NCBI GenBank assembly: GCA_025997655.1
Contig: BNUW01000120.1
Coordinates: 1 to 7,677, forward strand
Direction: 5' to 3'
Source of the DNA: Spirochaetia bacterium
Lineage (GTDB): Bacteria > Spirochaetota > Spirochaetia > Treponematales > Breznakiellaceae
Length of the DNA stretch: 7,677 nt
Position 1 is the first letter of the stretch. Each line of letters opens with the position of its first letter. The notes under the pieces were generated by a model. The model did no database searches, was not told where the DNA came from, and saw only the letters and a list, made by a program, of their open reading frames with translations. This document shows positions 1 to 4,570 of this stretch, in pieces. The translations under genes were made by a program, and so were the position numbers.

Positions 1-510
1 GGCAAGGGTAGTAACCACTCCAGAGGAGGTGATTTTTCGTATACGATTATTCCCATATTCCGTAACATAGACAGTTCCATTATTGTCGACAGTGAGACGC
101 CACGGGCTATTGAATTGAGCCTCTGGACCGGTCGCATCGGCAAAACCTGCAACGCCGCTCCCGGCAAGGGTGGTAACTACTCCTTGAGGTGTTATTTTTC
201 GTATGCGGTGATTATTCGTATCCGCAACATAGACAATGCCGTTATTATCAACTGTTATACCCTCAGGGCGGTTAAATCTTGCATCTGTTCCTGAACCATT
301 TGCAAAACCTGCAGTGCCAGTACCAGCCAAGGTGATTACGGTACCATGTGCCTGACTATCATCATCACAATCACAATTAGTGCCATCTACGCCGTTAGTG
401 CCATCTACGCCGTTGGTGCCATCTTTCCCAGCGATACCAGCAGGGCTTTCACAAGCCGTAAAAACCAGTACCATACCGAGCATTACCACGAGAAAAACAT
501 TTTTCTTCAT
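1..510 (-). CDS. NHL-repeat lipoprotein with collagen-like spacer, N-terminal part (3' end off the window)
   Basis: The minus-strand frame is open from ATG at 510 to the left edge (170 codons, no stop). AGGAGG at 516-521 sits 5 nt upstream of that ATG. The product starts MKKNVFLVVML and has a lipobox VFTAC with Cys20, so it should be an exported lipoprotein; Phe at -3 fits the relaxed spirochaetal lipobox. Residues 25-45 are seven G-X-Y triplets (GIA GKD, then GTN and GVD alternating), followed by an acidic CDCDDD patch. From about residue 57 come NHL-type beta-propeller repeats with a 54-aa (162-bp) period: VxTLAGxGxAGFA, then VDNNGxVYV, then NxRIRKIT. NHL propellers usually bind other macromolecules; the ligand here is unknown. 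Codon use is more AT-rich than in the ATPase and OmpA-like genes. The family call is firm; the total length cannot be known. Confidence 0.88.
   Translation of the reverse strand, partial: MKKNVFLVVMLGMVLVFTACESPAGIAGKDGTNGVDGTNGVDGTNCDCDDDSQAHGTVITLAGTGTAGFANGSGTDARFNRPEGITVDNNGIVYVADTNNHRIRKITPQGVVTTLAGSGVAGFADATGPEAQFNSPWRLTVDNNGTVYVTEYGNNRIRKITSSGVVTTLA
380..433 (-). repeat. 18-bp tandem repeat encoding collagen-like triplets
   Basis: Two near-identical 18-bp units (380-397 and 398-415, differing only in the last base) and a diverged third (416-433) lie inside the lipoprotein gene. Each unit encodes six residues of the G-T-N/G-V-D pattern. Such in-frame repeats can gain or lose units by slippage, which would change spacer length without breaking the frame. 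Confidence 0.7.
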
Positions 511-564
511 TTTAGCCTCCTATTGCTAATTTGAAAATATTAAACGAATTTGATTTTAAAAATC

Positions 565-598
565 CGAATTTTTTTGATTCGTGACGCCAAGGATGGCG
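565..598 (-). terminator. weak terminator-like hairpins downstream of the 796-996 transcript
   Basis: On the minus strand a GC-rich 5-bp stem (CGCCA/TGGCG, plus 585-598, 4-nt loop) is followed by a second small stem (CGAAT/ATTCG, plus 565-581) and then GATTTTT. This could end transcription coming from the 796-996 gene. Both stems are short, so the call is tentative. Confidence 0.3.
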
Positions 599-632
599 GC
601 ACTTCCTCTATAATTTCAGGTTTTTATTTCGT

Positions 633-746
633 TTAACTCCCTGTAGACGAATTTTCCTTCGCCAAATACTTATCTATCAAACAGGCAACACCTGCCATCT
701 TAAAGCCACCCTATAGACGGGTAAAAACCTTACTAAAAAATGGCAT
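633..746 (-). pseudogene. micro-ORF with an in-frame TAG, unrecognised
   Basis: On the minus strand a purine-rich run (AGAGGAAGGAG) precedes ATG at 746. It opens an 11-codon reading frame, MPFFSKVFTRL, ended by TAG at 711-713. The same frame continues after the TAG with G-G-F-K, then an ATG at 698 and 20 more codons (MAGVACLIDKYLAKENSSTGS) to TAA at 633-635. It may be one 37-codon gene broken by an amber stop, two tiny ORFs, or chance. It lies downstream of, and collinear with, the 796-996 gene, from whose promoter it would be transcribed. I do not recognise the product. Confidence 0.3.
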
Positions 747-795
747 ACTCCTTCCTCTCACACCGGTATGCAATCACCCGGCCATGCCTTGCTCC

Positions 796-996
796 TCATT
801 CGGTCTTCTCTAAAGCCCCATTCGCAAGGTCATATTCCACCCCGGAGCCGCCATCCCCCGGAGGCATGTCATGAGCAAACGCTTTCCTGGCTGAATTTTC
901 CGCTACCAGGGCAAGATGAAAAAAGGGGAGCAACTTGGCCTGATTTTCAGGGCTTAATTGCCGGAAAATTCCAGCCGCCTCTTCCCTATTTACCAT
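796..996 (-). CDS. small helical protein divergent from the XRE regulator
   Basis: A 66-aa frame starts at ATG 996 (MVNREEAAGI). An upstream in-frame TTG at 1008 exists, but GAGGA lies 6 nt before the ATG, which decides the start. The core reads IFRQLSPENQAKLLPFFHLA and continues to an ENSARKAF segment; it looks alpha-helical, and the C-terminal 25 residues are Gly/Asp/Glu-rich and probably disordered. The pattern I-F-x-x-L-[ST]-x-[DE]-x-Q-x-x-L-L also occurs at residues 80-93 of the XRE protein encoded just across the divergent promoter region. That suggests, by inference, a protein made only of the XRE family's C-terminal helical domain, perhaps a partner or decoy of the regulator. A good promoter and Shine-Dalgarno sequence support a real gene. 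No catalytic motif is visible, and the function is unknown. Confidence 0.65.
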   Translation of the reverse strand: MVNREEAAGIFRQLSPENQAKLLPFFHLALVAENSARKAFAHDMPPGDGGSGVEYDLANGALEKTE

Positions 997-1026
997 AAAT
1001 GTCCTCAATAGCTAATTTATGGTAGT

Positions 1027-1055
1027 ATAATAATAGATATTAACTAATTTGTCAA
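1027..1055 (-). promoter_or_regulatory. promoter of the 796-996 gene
   Basis: On the minus strand TTGACA (1050-1055) and TATTAT (1027-1032) are 17 bp apart, a near-consensus housekeeping promoter. Transcription would start near 1020, leaving a leader of about 24 nt that contains GAGGA. Confidence 0.7.
1040..1055. promoter_or_regulatory. candidate operator for the XRE regulator
   Basis: TTAACTAA and TTTGTCAA form a 16-bp imperfect palindrome (6 of 8 positions symmetric) that covers the -35 box of the 796-996 gene. XRE regulators usually bind such dyads in their divergent promoter region, so this is the best candidate site here. The assignment is inferred. Confidence 0.35.
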
Positions 1056-1083
1056 TCCAGTTATCAAGTATTTGTTATTATTA

Positions 1084-1112
1084 TTGCGAAAACTTACTAT
1101 TCCAGGTATGAT
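1084..1112 (+). promoter_or_regulatory. promoter of the XRE regulator gene
   Basis: TTGCGA (1084-1089) and TATGAT (1107-1112) are separated by 17 bp and point at the GTG at 1134. AAGGA at 1121-1125 is the ribosome binding site, 8 nt before the GTG. Confidence 0.55.
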
Positions 1113-1133
1113 TTAGGCTAAAGGAATATCAGA

Positions 1134-1484
1134 GTGCTCGACAGGTTAAGGGCCGTTCGTAAAAAACTCGGTTTAAATCAGTGGGATTTTGCCAGACAAA
1201 TCGGTTTAACCCAAACAACCCTATCAATGATTGAGCTTGGGAAAATCGCACTTATCGAAAAGAATATCAAGCTGATATGCGTGACCTTTAACGTAAATGA
1301 GCATTGGCTCCGTACCGGCCAGGGGGAAATGTTCGGGGAATCATCGCCCTATTTAAAGGAATTAATGGGCATTTTTGACCGGTTAACCGCAGATACCCAG
1401 GAATTTTTACTGGAAATGGCACGAAATCTCCTGAAAAAGCAGGAAAAATCGCAGGGGACTACGGATTCAGCGGGGCCTGGATAA
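1134..1484 (+). CDS. XRE-family helix-turn-helix transcriptional regulator
   Basis: The 116-aa protein starts at GTG 1134 with AAGGA 8 nt upstream. Residues 3-62 form a Cro/C1-type HTH: RLRAVRKKLGLNQWDFA, then the recognition region IGLTQTTLSMIELGK, then LICVTFNVNEHWLRTGQGEMF, a typical end of this subfamily. Residues 72-103 (YLKELMGIFDRLTADTQEFL onward) form a second helical segment, probably for oligomerisation. The C-terminal 13 residues are polar. It lies divergent from a 66-aa protein that shares its helical motif, which suggests autoregulation through the shared intergenic region. Its last 161 bp are repeated at 2404-2564. By position it is a plausible regulator of the small-gene cluster, but no target is shown by the sequence. 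Confidence 0.9.
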   Translation: MLDRLRAVRKKLGLNQWDFARQIGLTQTTLSMIELGKIALIEKNIKLICVTFNVNEHWLRTGQGEMFGESSPYLKELMGIFDRLTADTQEFLLEMARNLLKKQEKSQGTTDSAGPG

Positions 1485-1488
1485 TCCC
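1328..1488 (+). repeat. 161-bp direct repeat, copy A (3' end of XRE gene)
   Basis: This stretch matches 2404-2564 at 156 of 161 positions (about 97%), with a constant offset of 1076 bp. The differences are at 1343, 1382, 1388, 1391 and 1397; everything after 1397 is identical. All five are third codon positions and synonymous in the XRE frame. The repeat ends 4 bp past the TAA. Confidence 0.93.
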
Positions 1489-1618
1489 CTGGCGCTCTTT
1501 CAACAGTCAGACCCGTTTCCGGAGGAACAGGAGGCGGTAAATCCAGGGGAAAAAGCAGGAATTTTTAACGGTTGTTGATAAGGAACATGACCGGATGCTC
1601 CGAACCATGCCTTGAAAA

Positions 1619-1640
1619 ACTGGTGATACGGCTCACCGGT
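1619..1640. repeat. inverted repeat upstream of MNT-HEPN
   Basis: ACTGGTGA and TCACCGGT pair as an 8-bp stem (one G-T wobble) around a 6-nt loop. No T-run follows on either strand, so it is more likely an operator or processing site than an intrinsic terminator. It lies 42 bp before the MNT ATG. Confidence 0.4.
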
Positions 1641-1669
1641 CGGGCTATACCCAATTAGCCGCGATGGAG

Positions 1670-1675
1670 TATACT
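1670..1675 (+). promoter_or_regulatory. -10-like box directly before the MNT gene
   Basis: TATACT ends 6 nt before the ATG at 1682, so transcription from it would begin at or next to the A of the ATG. No good -35 hexamer lies 16-18 bp upstream, so the promoter would be weak or need an activator. Confidence 0.35.
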
Positions 1676-1681
1676 TAATTC

Positions 1682-2017
1682 ATGGAGGGCCTTATGGAAG
1701 CGGCGGTGCAGGCGGAATTGGATATGCTCAGGGATATAATCGTTCAGACCGTACCCGTTGACCAGATTTTCCTGTTCGGCTCCTATGCCTATGGAACGCC
1801 CCATAAGGATTCAGACCTGGATTTGTATGTAGTCCTGAAAGATGACGTGGAGATGCGGGATATTGATGCGGGACTGAAAATCCGGCAGGCAATCGGGGAT
1901 AAACAAAATATGCCGTTGGATATTATCGTCAGCAAACAGAGCAAATATCAGAAAGAACGGCTTATGCCCGGTATCGAACGGGTAATATCAAGGAAAGGCG
2001 TCGTACTATATGGCTAA
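1682..2017 (+). CDS. MNT-type nucleotidyltransferase (partner of HEPN protein)
   Basis: The 111-aa protein has the minimal nucleotidyltransferase signature FGSYAYGTPHKDSDLDL: Gly33-Ser34, Gly38 and the metal-binding Asp45 and Asp47, with a third acidic residue at Asp80 in PLDIIV. In known MNT-HEPN toxin-antitoxin pairs the MNT acts as antitoxin, and some members AMPylate the HEPN toxin. Two starts are possible: ATG 1682, 6 nt after a TATACT box with no ribosome site, or ATG 1694, with GGAGGG 4 nt upstream (107 aa). I list the longer form; the catalytic core is the same in both. Its stop overlaps the HEPN start by 8 nt (ATGGCTAA), so the two genes are translationally coupled. The pair sits between two copies of the XRE gene tail. 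Confidence 0.88.
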   Translation: MEGLMEAAVQAELDMLRDIIVQTVPVDQIFLFGSYAYGTPHKDSDLDLYVVLKDDVEMRDIDAGLKIRQAIGDKQNMPLDIIVSKQSKYQKERLMPGIERVISRKGVVLYG

Positions 2018-2402
2018 TACCCCAAAAGGCTGGATGATGCTTGGCGACAGGGACTATGATGCGGCGGCCTTTCTTGCCGCCAATATGTATCCAAAACCGC
2101 TGGAGATTATCTGCTTTCATTGTCAACAAGCCGCAGAAAAGTATTTGAAGGGTTTTCTTGCCCTTCAGGATGAAGATCCTCCTTATATCCATGATCTTAA
2201 AAAGCTCTGTAAGCATTGTGAAAAATATAACGCTTTGTTTTCTGCCATTGAAGACATGTGTGCTTCCATAACCCAATTCAGCGTCCAGCCCCGATATGAC
2301 ACCGGAATGAGTATTACCGAAGCTGATACCAGCCTTGTTTTGAAAAACGCCCAAGCAATCAAAGTATTCCTCCAAAAAGAAGCGCCGCAACTGTTTCAAT
2401 AA
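2010..2402 (+). CDS. HEPN-domain protein (toxin partner of MNT)
   Basis: This 130-aa, all-helical protein belongs to the HEPN family: DYDAAAFLAANMYPKPLEI, then FHCQQAAEKYLKGFLAL (His37, Gln40, Glu43, Lys44, Lys47), then HDLKKLCK (His61), and Arg95-Tyr96 in QPRYDTG. Many HEPN toxins are RNases using an R-X4-6-H motif. Here Arg95 is followed by YDTGMSIT with no His, so canonical RNase activity is doubtful; other roles, such as regulating the MNT partner, are possible. The start ATG overlaps the MNT stop, and AAGG at 1995-1998 may assist. The TAA at 2400-2402 is followed after only 2 nt by the ATG of the duplicated XRE tail. The HEPN family call is firm; toxicity is inferred from pairing. Confidence 0.87.
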   Translation: MANTPKGWMMLGDRDYDAAAFLAANMYPKPLEIICFHCQQAAEKYLKGFLALQDEDPPYIHDLKKLCKHCEKYNALFSAIEDMCASITQFSVQPRYDTGMSITEADTSLVLKNAQAIKVFLQKEAPQLFQ

Positions 2403-2403
2403 G

Positions 2404-2564
2404 AATGTTCGGGGAATCTTCGCCCTATTTAAAGGAATTAATGGGCATTTTTGACCGCTTAACGGCGGATACTCAGGAATTTTTACTGGAAATGGCACGA
2501 AATCTCCTGAAAAAGCAGGAAAAATCGCAGGGGACTACGGATTCAGCGGGGCCTGGATAATCCC
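2404..2564 (+). repeat. 161-bp direct repeat, copy B
   Basis: Second copy of the XRE gene tail (see 1328-1488), starting one base after the HEPN TAA and ending 10 bp before the convergent PIN gene's stop. With copy A it brackets 915 bp that contain the whole MNT-HEPN pair. Confidence 0.93.
2405..2560 (+). pseudogene. XRE regulator C-terminal fragment (duplicated tail)
   Basis: A 51-codon frame from ATG 2405 to TAA 2558-2560 encodes the same protein sequence as residues 66-116 of the XRE regulator, despite five nucleotide differences, all synonymous. It contains only the C-terminal helical segment (GIFDRLTADTQEFLLEMA) and no DNA-binding domain. No ribosome site precedes it, but the HEPN stop is 2 nt away, so coupled translation is possible. 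Most simply it is the tail of a second, related regulator gene left by recombination. It could alternatively be a small dimerisation-domain protein. Confidence 0.7.
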
Positions 2565-2574
2565 GGCCAGTACC

Positions 2575-2973
2575 CTATTTCCGGCTAAGCAGTTTTGTTC
2601 CCGGAGCTTGGTTTGCCAGTTTTTCATCAAAGGTTAGGAGTGGCATGGCGCCGGTTTGCCGGGTTACTATGCTTAAATAACAATCTACCGCCGAAAGTTT
2701 GGGGTGAGCCGCATAGAGGAGCATCGTTTCATTGAAAATTGCCCGGCTGCATTTGATATTCCCCTGGGCAATGATCGCTGAAATTGCTTGGGTGATGGCC
2801 GGTCTGCTTATTTTTTTTACCTTCTCAAGGACAAAAATGGCTTCAATGATGGCTGCATCCGCAACGGTGAAGCTTTGTGAGGAATCAAGGAGACCGGTTA
2901 TTATTTCAGTCTGTTCCGGTAGATCACCTAAAAGCCAGCGTAAGAGGCAGTTTGTATCTAAACTTGCGCTCAT
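2575..2973 (-). CDS. vapC: PIN-domain ribonuclease toxin (VapC type)
   Basis: The 132-aa protein carries the four PIN acidic residues in the expected order: Asp6 in SLDTN, Glu44 in IIEAIFVLE, Asp97 in SAVDCYL and Asp116 in LTFDEKL. Length fits VapC toxins, which are Mg-dependent RNases that usually cut tRNA or rRNA; the target here is unknown. Its ATG overlaps the antitoxin stop as ATGA (2970-2973), the classic coupled VapBC layout. It ends 10 bp from the duplicated XRE tail and converges on the MNT-HEPN operon. All catalytic residues are present, so the toxin looks intact. Confidence 0.9.
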   Translation of the reverse strand: MSASLDTNCLLRWLLGDLPEQTEIITGLLDSSQSFTVADAAIIEAIFVLEKVKKISRPAITQAISAIIAQGNIKCSRAIFNETMLLYAAHPKLSAVDCYLSIVTRQTGAMPLLTFDEKLANQAPGTKLLSRK

Positions 2974-3254
2974 GGCCGATCCTGCACGGGGCCATCATTG
3001 ACGCCATAAGCTTCCTGTACATGAGCAGCCCAGCCGTCACCACTACGCACTTCCTGCCCGGCGGTACCGTTCCGGGACATTTCCTCCATGAGGGTGTTCC
3101 GTATCTCGGTAATAGCGCCCGGCTTGCCTATTACTATGGTATCGCCGTCAAAGCTGACTTTAACTTTATTGCCGGGCATGAGCTGTAAGGCATGGCGCAT
3201 TGCGGCGGGTAAGGTTATTTGTCCCTTTGTGGTCATGGTGGTATATGCAATCAT
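2970..3254 (-). CDS. vapB: AbrB/MazE-type antitoxin of the VapBC pair
   Basis: Residues 4-44 form a swapped-hairpin AbrB DNA-binding domain (YTTMTTKGQITLPAAMRHAL, then MPGNKVKVSFDGDTIVIGK). The C-terminal half (EEMSRNGTAGQEV onward) is polar and should wrap around the toxin. Total 94 aa, usual for VapB. The start ATG at 3254 has no Shine-Dalgarno sequence, while a strong promoter ends 6 nt upstream, so the mRNA is probably leaderless. An internal ATG (Met7) also lacks a ribosome site. The protein should repress its own promoter, alone or with VapC, as is usual for the family; candidate operator repeats lie at 3255-3320. Confidence 0.88.
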   Translation of the reverse strand: MIAYTTMTTKGQITLPAAMRHALQLMPGNKVKVSFDGDTIVIGKPGAITEIRNTLMEEMSRNGTAGQEVRSGDGWAAHVQEAYGVNDGPVQDRP

Positions 3255-3260
3255 GTAATA

Positions 3261-3289
3261 AGTATAGAATAGGTAAGACTTTTTGTAAA
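3261..3289 (-). promoter_or_regulatory. vapBC promoter, placed for a leaderless mRNA
   Basis: On the minus strand TTTACA (3284-3289) and TATACT (3261-3266) are 17 bp apart, each 5 of 6 to consensus. The -10 box ends 6 nt before the ATG at 3254, so the predicted start of transcription is the A of the start codon. Confidence 0.65.
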
Positions 3290-3290
3290 G

Positions 3291-3320
3291 TATTACGAGT
3301 CCCGAATAATACGAGGTATT
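3291..3320. promoter_or_regulatory. candidate operator repeats between vapB and the ATPase gene
   Basis: TATTACGAG (3291-3299) and TAATACGAG (3307-3315) are direct repeats 16 bp apart. AATAC-GAG-GTATT (3308-3320) is a dyad that touches the ATPase -35 box. GTAATA (3255-3260) and TATTAC (3291-3296) are inverted around the vapB promoter. These are plausible VapB sites, which could also affect the divergent ATPase promoter. Confidence 0.35.
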
Positions 3321-3347
3321 GACTTCCCCTTCCTTCCAAGCTATATT
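3319..3347 (+). promoter_or_regulatory. promoter of the AAA_14 ATPase gene
   Basis: TTGACT (3319-3324) and TATATT (3342-3347) are separated by 17 bp, each 5 of 6 to consensus. The predicted start near 3354 leaves a leader of about 40 nt carrying GGAG 5 nt before ATG 3395. Confidence 0.65.
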
Positions 3348-3394
3348 TATTTATGCAGATTTAAAATCAAACTTTAAATTTGCATGGAGCTTCC

Positions 3395-4567
3395 ATGTTT
3401 TATAAACGCCGGATCGAAGCGGACATCATCCATTCCCTCAAAAACTTCCCGGTTACCGCCGTTACCGGACCCCGGCAATGCGGGAAATCGACACTGGTTA
3501 AGGAACTGGTCAGGGAACTAGTTCCCGGGTTCCCGGGAAGCGTCTATTTGGACCTGGAACGCCCCTCGGACCTGCAAAAACTGGAAAATGCCGAATGGTT
3601 CCTGAGCGCCCAGAAGGATAAGCTCATCTGTATCGACGAAATCCAGCGGAAACCCGAGCTTTTTCCCCTTATTCGCAGCCTGGTGGATGAATGGGACCGC
3701 CCGGGGTGTTTTCTTATCCTGGGGTCTGCGAGCCGGGATCTGTTGAAGCAAAGCTCGGAGTCATTGGCGGGGCGAATATCCTACAAACGGCTTACCCCGT
3801 TTCTTTGGGAAGAGTTGGACGGCAGGCATACCATGGAGCAGTATTTCTCCGCCGGGGGCTTTCCCCGCAGCCTCCTTGCGCCGGATGGCGGTGTTTCCTA
3901 TGAGTGGCGGGAAAGCTTTATTTCCACCTTTCTGGAGCGGGACCTTCTGCAATGGGCGGGCTTTACTCCGGCGGCCATGAGCCGGCTCTGGCACATGCTG
4001 GCCCATGTGAACGGGCAGACCGTAAATTATTCAACCCTGGCTTCCTCACTTGGGGTCTCTTCGGTGACGGTGAAAAACTATATCGATCTGCTCAGCAGCG
4101 CCTATATGGTTGAGGTGATCCCCCCCTATTTTTCCAATTTAGGAAAACGGCTGGTTAAGGCCCCAAAAATATATATTGCCGATTCCGGTATAAGCGCCGC
4201 CCTGCTCGCTCTGCGATCTTTTGAGGAACTTTCAGGACATCCGACTTTTGGATCGATTTGGGAACAGATAGTGCTTTCCAATATACGGGGCCGGTATCCG
4301 GATGCGGAAATCTTTTTCTACCGGACATCCGGCGGCTCTGAAGTTGATTTTGTGATTAAGCTGGGGAACAGTATCGTTGCGCTGGAGTGCAAGGCGTCCT
4401 ATAGCCCGGTTCTGTCCGAAGGAAATTATCACGCCATAGAAGACATTGCCCCCAAACATACCTTTGTGGTTATCCCGGCGGAAAATGGCTGGCCCATGAA
4501 GGATGGGATAGATGTTGTTTCTTTACCGGAATTGGAACACCGGCTTACAGAACTTCCCGACCGCTGA
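3395..4567 (+). CDS. AAA_14 ATPase with DUF4143 C-terminal domain
   Basis: The start is ATG 3395 (MFYKRRIEADI), 5 nt after GGAG at 3386-3389, rather than an in-frame TTG at 3380; this gives 390 aa, the usual size. Walker A is GPRQCGKST (25-33), Walker B LICIDEIQ (77-84), a sensor-like GSASRDLL (110-117) and an Arg-containing LAGRISYKRL (124-132) follow. Residues 205-245 look like a winged helix (YSTLASSLGVSSVTVKNYI). The DUF4143 end has Glu290, Asp318 (GSEVDFVIK) and Glu331-Cys-Lys333 (ALECKAS), an arrangement like a PD-(D/E)xK nuclease fold. The family is common, varies strongly between strains, and its function is poorly known. The gene ends 3 bp from the convergent DUF362 gene. Confidence 0.92.
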   Translation: MFYKRRIEADIIHSLKNFPVTAVTGPRQCGKSTLVKELVRELVPGFPGSVYLDLERPSDLQKLENAEWFLSAQKDKLICIDEIQRKPELFPLIRSLVDEWDRPGCFLILGSASRDLLKQSSESLAGRISYKRLTPFLWEELDGRHTMEQYFSAGGFPRSLLAPDGGVSYEWRESFISTFLERDLLQWAGFTPAAMSRLWHMLAHVNGQTVNYSTLASSLGVSSVTVKNYIDLLSSAYMVEVIPPYFSNLGKRLVKAPKIYIADSGISAALLALRSFEELSGHPTFGSIWEQIVLSNIRGRYPDAEIFFYRTSGGSEVDFVIKLGNSIVALECKASYSPVLSEGNYHAIEDIAPKHTFVVIPAENGWPMKDGIDVVSLPELEHRLTELPDR

Positions 4568-4570
4568 CTT

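Larger units (their letters stand above)
1485..1681. other. gap between XRE and MNT genes
   Basis: No gene start with a ribosome site is visible in these 197 bp. One frame (1492-1578) is open and encodes a hydrophilic peptide rich in Glu, Pro and Gln ending at TGA 1576-1578. A shifted frame gives DKEHDRMLRTMP to TGA 1613-1615. These could be remnants of a regulator C-terminus or chance. The stretch also holds a hairpin at 1619-1640 and a TATACT box at 1670-1675. Confidence 0.4.

Noticed and set aside
1..510. CRISPR-like periodicity in the left end
   Set aside because: The 162-bp period comes from 54-residue NHL repeats in one open frame, with no identical short repeats and spacers.
346..534. 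Short plus-strand ORF near the left end
   Set aside because: Its repetitive product is the antisense reading of the collagen-like repeat; the minus strand encodes the lipoprotein with a strong ribosome site.
1492..1615. Possible degraded C-terminus of another regulator after the XRE stop
   Set aside because: Two short frames look hydrophilic and gene-like, but they are in different frames, have no starts and match nothing I can name. Listed only as a remark on the gap.
1962..2498. Long minus-strand reading frame (178 codons) opposite MNT-HEPN
   Set aside because: It lies antisense to two clearly recognisable, coupled genes, has no ribosome site and its product shows no family features.
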